Below are positions 1 to 6,662 of a stretch of DNA of 33,152 nt, one piece after another. The notes under the pieces were generated by a model. It had not been told where the DNA came from. It saw only the letters and a program-made list of their open reading frames with translations, and did no database searches. The stretch is taken from NCBI GenBank assembly GCA_014801955.1, contig JAAVDE010000045.1, forward strand, positions 1 through 33,152. The letters are read 5' to 3'. A program made the position numbers and the translations under genes. Within the stretch, counting starts at the first letter, position 1, and each line of letters starts with the position of its first letter. Source of the stretch: Bacteroides sp. GTDB lineage: Bacteria > Bacteroidota > Bacteroidia > Bacteroidales > Muribaculaceae.

Positions 1-162
1 AATGCAGGCGAGGAGTGGCTTCACAGTCACTCCTCGTCGAATAATAAACCAATCATTATCACAATCATTCACACATGGAAAAGCTTCTTTCAGTTGCTTT
101 ACATCTTTAGAACAACCGCAAGGTCGATTTGGTTCACAAAGGCAGCAAAAATTTTTGGGAGC
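1..162. repeat. Direct repeat copy A (162 bp)
   Basis: This segment is about 90% identical by eye to 444-605 and has the same length. It contains an inverted repeat (CGAGGAGTG near 9-17, CACTCCTCG near 28-36), then a TAATAAACCAATCATTATC tract that also resembles the 3' end of the small gene at 806-1111. It ends in an A/T run and GGGAGC (157-162), the same six bases that begin the palindromic elements at 600 and 1230. I see no convincing gene in it. It may be a decayed duplicate of a gene end. Confidence 0.85.
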
Positions 163-443
163 AATTACTCTGTTTGCTGTCTAAATATTTGTTTATTAGT
201 GTAGTTCTGCATATGTGTATAATTTGCACATGTGGTCGCGCTTTCAAGTTAGATTTTGTCTGTGCAAATGCGGAATTGGGTGCCATGTTTGGACTTGACG
301 CGAGGGTTCACGGAAATAATCTTGTTGAAGTTATATTATAAGGTTAGCTCTGTTTGGTGCGTAAATCCCTGTCCGCGACCATAATACTTGGTATGTGCAG
401 ATTTTGCACACACTAAGACATGGGAAAAATTTGGTTTGGACAA
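163..443. other. Gene-free spacer with two TGTGCA-type palindromes
   Basis: I see no coding sequence here with a plausible start, composition or neighbour. Two similar dyads occur: ATGTG-N9-CACAT at 213-231 and TGTGCA-N5-TGCACA at 394-410, both with an AT-rich centre ending in TTTG. They could be binding sites for a dimeric regulator or parts of a decayed repeat. Nothing further can be supported. Confidence 0.4.
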
Positions 444-605
444 AATGCAGGCGAGGAGTGGCTGTCGCAGTCACTCCTCGTCGAATAATAAACCAATCAT
501 TATCACAATCATTCACACATGAAAAGCTTCTTTCAGTTGCTTTACGTCATTAAAACAACCGCAATGTCGATTTGGTTCACTCAGGTGGCAAAAAAATTTG
601 GGAGC
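444..605. repeat. Direct repeat copy B (162 bp)
   Basis: This is the second copy of the segment at 1-162. Its hairpin is stronger: CGAGGAGTG, then an inner CTG-TCG-CAG, then CACTCCTCG. The tract at 471-512 matches the stop codon and 3' flank of the gene at 806-1111 (about 1094-1134), so three related 3' flanks lie within 1.1 kb. Copy B runs directly into the palindromic element at 600-680, whereas copy A carries only the GGGAGC edge. Confidence 0.85.
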
Positions 606-680
606 GACGGCGTCTCGCCGTCGTAGCGGCGGCAAAGGGCTTCGCGACGCGGGTGCCGACGGCGGGACGCCGTCGCTCCC
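600..680. repeat. 81-bp palindromic element, copy 1
   Basis: The ends are inverted repeats: the outer 15 bp (GGGAGCGACGGCGTC and its complement) pair perfectly, and pairing extends to 24 bp with one mismatch around a 33-bp centre. The copy at 1230-1310 is the same length with four substitutions. A T-rich run precedes both copies and AGGG follows both. Read on the minus strand it is a strong hairpin followed by a U run, so it could terminate transcription. It resembles a small non-autonomous palindromic (REP- or MITE-like) unit. No transposase is nearby. Confidence 0.8.
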
Positions 681-757
681 AGGGGCAATATTACAACGAA
701 ATGAAAAGGCGGTTACAAAGCGGTTACATTGCCAACCTTCTGCAAACTTTTTGTGTT

Positions 758-789
758 TTGCTTTCGAACAAACGAAATTACTAACTTCT
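758..789 (+). promoter_or_regulatory. Possible promoter of the 101-aa gene
   Basis: TTG at 758-760 is followed by 21 bp and then TAACTTCT (782-789), a partial match to the Bacteroidetes -7 box TAnnTTTG (four of six fixed bases). It lies 16 bp before the ATG at 806. The match is weak but the spacing is right. Confidence 0.3.
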
Positions 790-805
790 AAAACTCATAA
801 ACGAT

Positions 806-1111
806 ATGATCACCACCGAACAAATCAACAGCATCTTCAACCACTATAACGCTCTGCCCGCCGACGCCGACGTCTGCACCGAGCGCAACATGAATGGCCT
901 GATGATGTTTGCCTTCGACAGCGAGTTCGTTGATTTCGACGGTGACAAACTGACTCTGACCTGCGGCGAAGGCCCCCTGAAGGCAATCGAAATCGAACGT
1001 ATCGCCGGCGCCGAGGACTTCGGCTCACACTGGGCAATCGTTCTCCCCGCGTCGGTCGTTTTCGTCAACAAGCACGACGGCCAGGTTAGAGTCGCACTCC
1101 TCGCCGAGTAA
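806..1111 (+). CDS. Small uncharacterised protein (101 aa)
   Basis: I do not recognise this protein. It is a 101-residue, acidic, soluble protein with no signal peptide, membrane segment or cysteine-pair metal site. The N-terminal half looks helical and the rest alternates strand-like hydrophobic patches. It starts at ATG 806 and ends in a double stop (TAA TAA), followed by a good terminator at 1186-1229, so it is probably a single-gene unit. Its codon use (GCC, GGC, GAC) resembles the neighbouring genes, unlike the surrounding spacer. Its 3' end and flank are echoed twice upstream (27-68 and 471-512), suggesting that this locus has been duplicated and eroded. It could be a cytosolic protein of an unnamed Bacteroidales family; function unknown. 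Confidence 0.65.
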   Translation: MITTEQINSIFNHYNALPADADVCTERNMNGLMMFAFDSEFVDFDGDKLTLTCGEGPLKAIEIERIAGAEDFGSHWAIVLPASVVFVNKHDGQVRVALLAE

Positions 1112-1185
1112 TAAACCAACCATCCTCACAATCAGCCAACAATCACTTTCACAATCACAACACATTCATAATAGTAGTAGAGAGA

Positions 1186-1229
1186 CCCGAGCCGAAGCGC
1201 GACGCTTCCACTCGGGCCTAAATTTTTTT
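1186..1229 (+). terminator. Rho-independent terminator after the 101-aa gene
   Basis: CCCGAG-cc-GAAGCG, a three-base loop, then CGCTTC-ca-CTCGGG forms a two-part hairpin (1186-1216). It is followed by a seven-base T run (1223-1229). It lies 75 bp after the stop of the 101-aa gene. Confidence 0.75.
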
Positions 1230-1310
1230 GGGAGCGACGGCGTCTCGCCGTCGTTGCGGCGTCAAAGGGCTTCGCGTCGCGGATGCCGACGGCGGGACGC
1301 CGTCGCTCCC
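1230..1310. repeat. 81-bp palindromic element, copy 2
   Basis: This is the second copy of the element at 600-680, with four substitutions in its inner part and fully conserved 15-bp outer arms. The T run on its left side makes it terminator-like for minus-strand transcription, so it could back up the nifJ terminator at 1342-1370. Confidence 0.8.
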
Positions 1311-1341
1311 AGGGTGGTTGGTCTCTACAGGGAATAAAAAA

Positions 1342-1370
1342 ATCGGGCCCGGGGAGGGTCCGATTTTTTT
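1342..1370 (-). terminator. Terminator of nifJ
   Basis: ATCGGGCCC (1342-1350) pairs with GGGTCCGAT (1356-1364) with one G-T wobble around a five-base loop. A-rich sequence on one side and T-rich on the other mean it can work in both directions. It sits just after the nifJ stop codon. Confidence 0.8.
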
Positions 1371-1389
1371 ATTGGGGTTGGATGGGGGA

Positions 1390-4300
1390 TTAGTTCATTT
1401 TGTCGGCTTCGGGATCAACACCCCACTGCTGGTGGGCGAGACGGCGATAGTTGTTGTAGCGCCACTGGGCATTTTCCTTGGCCGCAGCGAAGAGTTCGGC
1501 TGCCTGGTCGGGCATGGATTTGAGTACGGAAGCAAAGCGTACTTCGCCCTTGAGGAAGTCTTCGAATTTGTCCCACTGGGGTTCTTTGCTGTCGAGGGTG
1601 AAGGGGTTTTTGCCTTCGGCTTCGAGAGCGGGATTGTAGCGCCAGAGGTGCCAGTAGCCACATTCAACAGCCTTGGCTTCTTCCTGCTGGCTCTTGCCCA
1701 TACCGGCTTTGAGGCCGTGGTTGATACAGGGAGCGTAGGCGATGATGATCGAGGGGCCGTCGTAGGCTTCGGCTTCGCGGATTGCCTTGAGGGTCTGGGC
1801 GTTGTCGGCACCCATTGCAATCTGAGCGCAGTAAACGTAGCCATAGGTCGAGGCGATGAGGCCGAGGTCTTTTTTGCGGATGCGTTTGCCAGCAGCGGCG
1901 AACTTGGCGATTGCGCCAACGGGGGTTGCCTTGGATGCCTGGCCGCCGGTGTTGGAGTACACTTCGGTGTCAACAACGATGATGTTGATGTTTTCGCCGG
2001 AAGCGAGAACGTGGTCCAGACCGCCGAAGCCGATGTCGTAGGCAGCGCCGTCGCCGGCAATGATCCAGTGGGCACGCTTAACGAGGTAGCCTTTGAGTTC
2101 GGTGAGTTCGCGGCAGATGTCGCAACCACATTTTTCGATCAGCGGAATGATCTGGTCGGCAACCTGGCGGCTCTTGTCGCCGTTGTCTTTAACTTCGAGC
2201 CACTGGGCGAAGAGGGCTTTGAGTTCGTCGGAGCAGCAGTCGCAGGTGAGGCCTTTCTGAACGAGGGCTTCAACGCGCTGGCGCATCTTTTTGTTGGCAA
2301 TGGTCATGCCGAGGCCGAATTCAGCGAAGTCCTCGAAGAGAGAGTTACCCCAAGCGGGACCCTGACCCTTGGCGTTGAAGCTATAGGGAGTGGAGGGAAC
2401 GGAGCCGGAGTAGATTGAGGAGCAGCCGGTTGCGTTGGCAACCATTTCGCGGGTGCCGTAGAGCTGGGAAATGAGCTTGACGTAGGGGGTTTCGCCGCAG
2501 CCGGAGCAAGCGCCGGAGAACTCGAAGTAGGGGGTTGCGAACTGAGAGTTCTTAACGTTGAGCTGAATGTCGACGAGATCCTGCTTGGAGGCCACGTTAT
2601 TAACGCAGTAGTCCCATTCGGTCTGTTCGAACATTTCTTCTTCGAGGGGTTTGAATTCGAGGGCTTTGACGCCTTTTTTGCCGGGGCAGACGTCAACGCA
2701 GTTGCCGCAGCCGAGACAGTCGAGAACGTCGACGCTCTGGATGAAGCGCATGCCTTCGAATACCTTGCCGATTGCGGGGATGGTGCGGTCGTCGGCGAAG
2801 GGGGCGTTGGCCATTTCGTCGGCGGTCAGCAGGAAGGGACGGATTGCAGCGTGGGGGCAAACGAATGCACACTTGTTGCACTGGATGCAGTTTGCGGGAT
2901 CCCAGTGAGGAACGTAGGCAGCAACGCCGCGTTTTTCATATTTAGCGGTTCCCTGTTCCCAAACGCCGTCGGCGCGGTCAATGAAGTCCTTAACGGTGAG
3001 GGCGTCGCCGTCCTGGGCGTTGATGGGGCGAACAACGCGGTTGATGAATTCGGGGTCGTTGTTCTTGGCGGGTTCGTCGTCGGGGAGGTTGGCCCATGCG
3101 GGGTCGATGGTGAGCTGCTTGTATTCGCCGCCGCGGTCAACTGCTGCATAGTTCTTGTCAACAACGTCCTGGCCCTTCTTGCCATAGCTCTTGACGATGA
3201 ATTTCTTCATCTGTTCAACGGCGAGGTCAACGGGGATTACTTCGGTAATGCGGAAGAATGCGCTCTGGAGAATGGTGTTGGTTCGGTTACCGAGGCCGAT
3301 TTCGCGAGCGATCTGGGTTGCATTGATGTAGTAAACGTTGATGTTGTGCTGGGCGAAGTAGCGCTTAACCTTGTTGGGGAGGTTGGCAGCGAGTTCGTCG
3401 CCTTCCCAGATGGTGTTGAGCAGGAAGGTGCCGCCGTCGCGCAGGCCTTTGGTAACGTCGTAGAGGTGGAGGTAGGCCTGAACGTGGCAGGCAACGAAGT
3501 TAGGAGTGGTTACCAGGTAGGTCGAGCGGATGGGAGCGTCGCCGAAACGGAGGTGAGAGCAGGTGAAGCCGCCGGACTTTTTGGAGTCGTAGGCGAAGTA
3601 GGCCTGGCAATACTTATTGGTGTTTTCACCGATGATTTTCACCGAGTTCTTGTTTGCACCCACAGTGCCGTCGGCGCCGAGGCCATAGAATTTGGCTTCG
3701 TAGGTCGACTTGTCGCCCAGAGCGATTTCGGCTTTGGGGGGCAGGGAGGTGAAGGAAACGTCGTCGATGATGCCGACGGTGAATTTGTCTTTGGGCTCGG
3801 GGAGGGCGAGGTTTTCAAAGACGGAGATGATCATTGCGGGAGTGGTGTCCTTCGAAGCGAGGGCGTAGCGGCCGCCAACGATTTCGGGGGCATCGGCCTG
3901 ACCGTAGAAACATTCCTTAACGTCGAGCAGCAGGGGTTCGCCGTTGGCGCCGGGTTCCTTGGTGCGGTCGAGAACGGCAATGCGTTTTGCGGTTTTGGGC
4001 ACTGCGGCGAGGAAGTGCTTGGCCGAGAAGGGGCGATAGAGGTGAACTTCAACGATGCCGACCTTTTCGCCGTTTTCAACGAGGTGGTCAATAGCTTCTT
4101 CGGCAGCCTGGCAAACGGAGCCCATAGCGATAATTACGCGGTCAGCTTCGGGGTGGCCATAGTAGTTGAAGAGGCCATATTTGCGGCCGGTGATTTCGGA
4201 TATTTTGTCCATGTATTCCTCAACGATGGCGGGCACTGCGGCATAGGTGGGGTTGCAGGCTTCGCGATGCTGGAAGAACACGTCGGAGTTTTCGGCCAGA

Positions 4301-4956
4301 CCGCGAGCCTGGGGATGCTCGGGGCTGAGGCCGCGGCTGCGGAATTTGGCGAGGGCTTCGCGGTCGAGCAGCGGAGCGATTTCGTCTTGTTCGATAACTT
4401 CGATTTTCTGGATTTCGTGGCTGGTGCGGAAGCCGTCGAAGAAGTTAACGAAGGGAATCGAGCTCTTGATAGAGGCGAGGTGGGCAACGCCGCTGAGGTC
4501 CATAACTTCCTGAACGGAGCCTTCGGCGAGCATTGCGAAGCCGGTCTGGCGAACGGACATAACGTCCTGGTGGTCGCCGAAAATCGAAAGGGCGTGGGAG
4601 GCGATAGTGCGGGCCGAAACATGGAAAACGCTGGGGAGCTGCTCGCCGGCGATTTTATACATGTTCGGAATCATCAGCAGCAGGCCCTGCGAAGCGGTGA
4701 ACGTGTTGGTCAGAACGCCGTTCATCAGCGAGCCGTGGACTGCACCGGCGGCGCCGCCTTCGCTCTGCATTTCCTGAACCAGGACGGTTTCGCCGAAAAT
4801 GTTCTTGCGACCGTTAGCAGCCCACTCGTCAACGAGTTCGGCCATGGTCGAAGAGGGCGTGATGGGGTAAATAGCAGCAACTTCCGAGAACATATACGCG
4901 ATATGCGCGGCTGCGGTATTGCCATCACACGTCATGAATTTTTTTTCTTTACTCAT
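1390..4956 (-). CDS. nifJ: Pyruvate:ferredoxin (flavodoxin) oxidoreductase
   Basis: This enzyme decarboxylates pyruvate with coenzyme A to acetyl-CoA and CO2 and passes electrons to ferredoxin; it is cytosolic and central to anaerobic metabolism. At 1188 residues it is the normal length for the single-chain homodimeric form. The N-terminal pyrimidine-binding domain carries YPITPSS near residue 30. Two 4Fe-4S ferredoxin motifs follow: CIQCNKCAFVCP at 690-701 and CLGCGNCVDVCP from 747. The third-cluster cysteines appear in ACSGCGE (about 816-822) and ATGCSS near 842. The thiamine diphosphate site is GDGAAYDIG (968-976) with NTGGQAS about 30 residues later. The gene is monocistronic, with a matching promoter (5015-5045) and terminator. 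Codon bias is strong, as expected of a highly expressed gene, and leaves long antisense reading frames that I regard as artefacts. Confidence 0.98.
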   Translation of the reverse strand: MSKEKKFMTCDGNTAAAHIAYMFSEVAAIYPITPSSTMAELVDEWAANGRKNIFGETVLVQEMQSEGGAAGAVHGSLMNGVLTNTFTASQGLLLMIPNMYKIAGEQLPSVFHVSARTIASHALSIFGDHQDVMSVRQTGFAMLAEGSVQEVMDLSGVAHLASIKSSIPFVNFFDGFRTSHEIQKIEVIEQDEIAPLLDREALAKFRSRGLSPEHPQARGLAENSDVFFQHREACNPTYAAVPAIVEEYMDKISEITGRKYGLFNYYGHPEADRVIIAMGSVCQAAEEAIDHLVENGEKVGIVEVHLYRPFSAKHFLAAVPKTAKRIAVLDRTKEPGANGEPLLLDVKECFYGQADAPEIVGGRYALASKDTTPAMIISVFENLALPEPKDKFTVGIIDDVSFTSLPPKAEIALGDKSTYEAKFYGLGADGTVGANKNSVKIIGENTNKYCQAYFAYDSKKSGGFTCSHLRFGDAPIRSTYLVTTPNFVACHVQAYLHLYDVTKGLRDGGTFLLNTIWEGDELAANLPNKVKRYFAQHNINVYYINATQIAREIGLGNRTNTILQSAFFRITEVIPVDLAVEQMKKFIVKSYGKKGQDVVDKNYAAVDRGGEYKQLTIDPAWANLPDDEPAKNNDPEFINRVVRPINAQDGDALTVKDFIDRADGVWEQGTAKYEKRGVAAYVPHWDPANCIQCNKCAFVCPHAAIRPFLLTADEMANAPFADDRTIPAIGKVFEGMRFIQSVDVLDCLGCGNCVDVCPGKKGVKALEFKPLEEEMFEQTEWDYCVNNVASKQDLVDIQLNVKNSQFATPYFEFSGACSGCGETPYVKLISQLYGTREMVANATGCSSIYSGSVPSTPYSFNAKGQGPAWGNSLFEDFAEFGLGMTIANKKMRQRVEALVQKGLTCDCCSDELKALFAQWLEVKDNGDKSRQVADQIIPLIEKCGCDICRELTELKGYLVKRAHWIIAGDGAAYDIGFGGLDHVLASGENINIIVVDTEVYSNTGGQASKATPVGAIAKFAAAGKRIRKKDLGLIASTYGYVYCAQIAMGADNAQTLKAIREAEAYDGPSIIIAYAPCINHGLKAGMGKSQQEEAKAVECGYWHLWRYNPALEAEGKNPFTLDSKEPQWDKFEDFLKGEVRFASVLKSMPDQAAELFAAAKENAQWRYNNYRRLAHQQWGVDPEADKMN

Positions 4957-5014
4957 GGTTTGTATGATTATGAAACGATTTAGTTAAAGATTACTTGAGT
5001 ATGAATTTATCCCG

Positions 5015-5045
5015 CAAATTTAGCGAAAAATCTGTAACCTCACAA
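5015..5045 (-). promoter_or_regulatory. nifJ promoter (Bacteroidetes type)
   Basis: Read on the minus strand, TTG (5043-5045) is followed by 20 bp and then TAAATTTG (5015-5022), a full match to TAnnTTTG. Transcription would start near 5009, about 50 bases before the nifJ ATG. Confidence 0.75.
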
Positions 5046-5066
5046 TAAATTTTGTCAAAATCGGAT

Positions 5067-5098
5067 AAAAAAAATGCTGCCCCGACCATGCGGGGCAG
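5067..5098 (-). terminator. Terminator after trxB
   Basis: On the minus strand CTGCCCCG, a six-base loop and CGGGGCAG form a perfect 8-bp stem followed by CA and a run of eight U. It closes the trxB operon just upstream of the nifJ promoter. Confidence 0.9.
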
Positions 5099-5123
5099 AC
5101 AGTGGAGGTTTTCGTCGGATTTT

Positions 5124-6074
5124 TTAGTGGACGAGGTCGTTGTCGACCAGGAAGGCGTCGGCGTCGAGAGCGGCGCGGCAGCCCATGCCGGCAGCCGAAA
5201 TGGCCTGGCGGTAGCGCGGGTCGGCAACGTCGCCGGCGGCAAACACGCCGGGCACGCTGGTAGCCGTCGTGCCGCCGAAGGTTTTGATGTAGCCCTGCTC
5301 GTCGAGGTCAATGAACGGGCGGAAAATGTCGGTTTCGGGCTTATGGCCGATTCCGAGGAAGAAGCCGTCGATGGGCAGGTCGTAGTGGCGCTCGGAGGGG
5401 GTGTCGCGGTTCTCGACGAGGTGGGCGCCCTCGAGGAATTCTTCGCCATAGAGGCCAACGGTGTTGGTGTTGAAGAGCACTTCGATGTTGTCTTTGTCGA
5501 TTACGCGCTGCTGCATCACCTTCGAGGCGCGAAGTCGGTCGCGGCGAACGATGAGATAGACCTTCGAGGCAAGATTGGAGAGATAGAGGGCCTCCTCGCA
5601 GGCGGTGTCGCCGCCGCCAACGACGGCCACCGTGCGCTTGCGATAGAAAAAGCCGTCGCAGGTTGCGCAGGCACTGACGCCCATGCCGGAATATTTTTCT
5701 TCGTCGGGCAAACCGAGATACATTGCCGTTGCGCCGGTTGAGATGATAACGGTGTCGGCCGAGACCCACTCGCCGGAGTCGGTTTTGGCCTGGAAGGGGC
5801 GCACGTCGAAGTTCACTTCGGCAATGCGGCCCGAGCGGATGTTGGCGCCGAAGCGGGTTGCCTGGCGGCGCAGGTCGTCCATGAGCTGCGGGCCGGTAAC
5901 GCCGTCGGGGTAGCCGGGAAAGTTTTCGACTTCGGAGGTGGTTGTCAGCTGGCCGCCGGGAGTGTAGCCTTCGAAGAGAATGGGTTGAAGATTAGCGCGC
6001 GAAGCGTAGATGGCCGCCGTGTAGCCGGCGGGGCCGGAGCCTATGATGAGGCATTTGGTGTGGGTTTCGTTCAT
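5124..6074 (-). CDS. trxB: Thioredoxin reductase
   Basis: This NADPH-dependent flavoenzyme reduces thioredoxin in the cytosol. It has 316 residues, the usual length of the low-molecular-weight form. Motifs seen are the N-terminal FAD-binding GSGPAG (12-17), the redox-active CATC (136-139) and the NADPH-binding GGGDTA (153-158). The C-terminal FAD motif is AAGDVADPRYRQ, followed by GCRAALDAD. It is the last gene of the minus-strand run, 6 bp after the lolA-like gene and followed by a strong terminator. The CATC and dinucleotide motifs favour thioredoxin reductase over ferredoxin-NADP reductase relatives, which lack the CxxC. Confidence 0.97.
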   Translation of the reverse strand: MNETHTKCLIIGSGPAGYTAAIYASRANLQPILFEGYTPGGQLTTTSEVENFPGYPDGVTGPQLMDDLRRQATRFGANIRSGRIAEVNFDVRPFQAKTDSGEWVSADTVIISTGATAMYLGLPDEEKYSGMGVSACATCDGFFYRKRTVAVVGGGDTACEEALYLSNLASKVYLIVRRDRLRASKVMQQRVIDKDNIEVLFNTNTVGLYGEEFLEGAHLVENRDTPSERHYDLPIDGFFLGIGHKPETDIFRPFIDLDEQGYIKTFGGTTATSVPGVFAAGDVADPRYRQAISAAGMGCRAALDADAFLVDNDLVH

Positions 6075-6080
6075 TGGAAG

Positions 6081-6662
6081 TTAGCGTAGGTCGTTGATGG
6101 TTGTGCCCTTGGGGGCTTGAAATCTGAACGCTTCGACCGGTTTTTTTGTTTTCGAGGGGGCGAAGCGGAAGTTGCGGAGTTCGGCGCGGCTGCCGCCGGA
6201 AATGATTGTCATTTCGGTAGGCCAGCCGGTCTGGGGGTTGAAGGTAACGGTTACTTCGTTGATTTGGTTTTTGGGGTTGAGGGCGGAGAGGCGCACCGTG
6301 TTGGGCCGCCCGCCGACTGCCGCGCCGGAATAGTCCGAGGCCAGGCGCGACAGAATCCGGAGCGGATTCGACTCGGCGAGCTCGGCGGCGGTCGGAGTGA
6401 AAACGGTCACTTCCTTGTCGGCCGGCGAGTAGCTCCACTGGGTCTGGCCGTCGTAGAAAACGCGGGCTTGGCCGAAATCGAAGGCAAACATGTCGCCGCA
6501 GAGGGTTGCGGAAGCTGCATGGCCGTTGATCGTACACTCAACGTCGATCGCCGGGGCAGCCTTTATCTGACCCACGGCGCGGTCAACGGCGGCAGGCACC
6601 TTGGCGCCGGCGGCAAAGGCCGTGGCGGCCAAAAGGAGGGTTAAGGCAATTAGATTTTTCAT
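6081..6662 (-). CDS. LolA-like outer-membrane lipoprotein carrier protein
   Basis: This is a periplasmic protein of the LolA family, which ferries lipoproteins from the inner to the outer membrane. It has 193 residues with a signal peptide at 1-20 (cleavage after an AFAAGA-like end). The mature part shows the LolA pattern: an early helix, a segment around FDFGQARVFYDGQTQWSY, then TVFTPTAAE and repeated strands ending in FRFQAPKG. The start ATG overlaps the ftsK stop by 4 bp, so the two are translationally coupled, and trxB follows after 6 bp. An ftsK-lolA pairing is also common in other bacteria, which supports the call. I leave the symbol blank because Bacteroidota LolA-like proteins are divergent and often multiple. 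Confidence 0.85.
   Translation of the reverse strand: MKNLIALTLLLAATAFAAGAKVPAAVDRAVGQIKAAPAIDVECTINGHAASATLCGDMFAFDFGQARVFYDGQTQWSYSPADKEVTVFTPTAAELAESNPLRILSRLASDYSGAAVGGRPNTVRLSALNPKNQINEVTVTFNPQTGWPTEMTIISGGSRAELRNFRFAPSKTKKPVEAFRFQAPKGTTINDLR

Noticed and set aside
572-849. Short open frames through the palindromic element
   Set aside because: They translate the inverted repeat itself and have no coding composition.
1228-2418. 396-codon reading frame antisense to the 3' end of nifJ
   Set aside because: It begins in the palindromic element at 1230 and continues as a mirror of nifJ, so it is a shadow.
2851-4983. 710-codon reading frame antisense to nifJ
   Set aside because: It mirrors nifJ and arises from its biased codon use. 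There is no promoter and no domain pattern, and nifJ is a certain gene.
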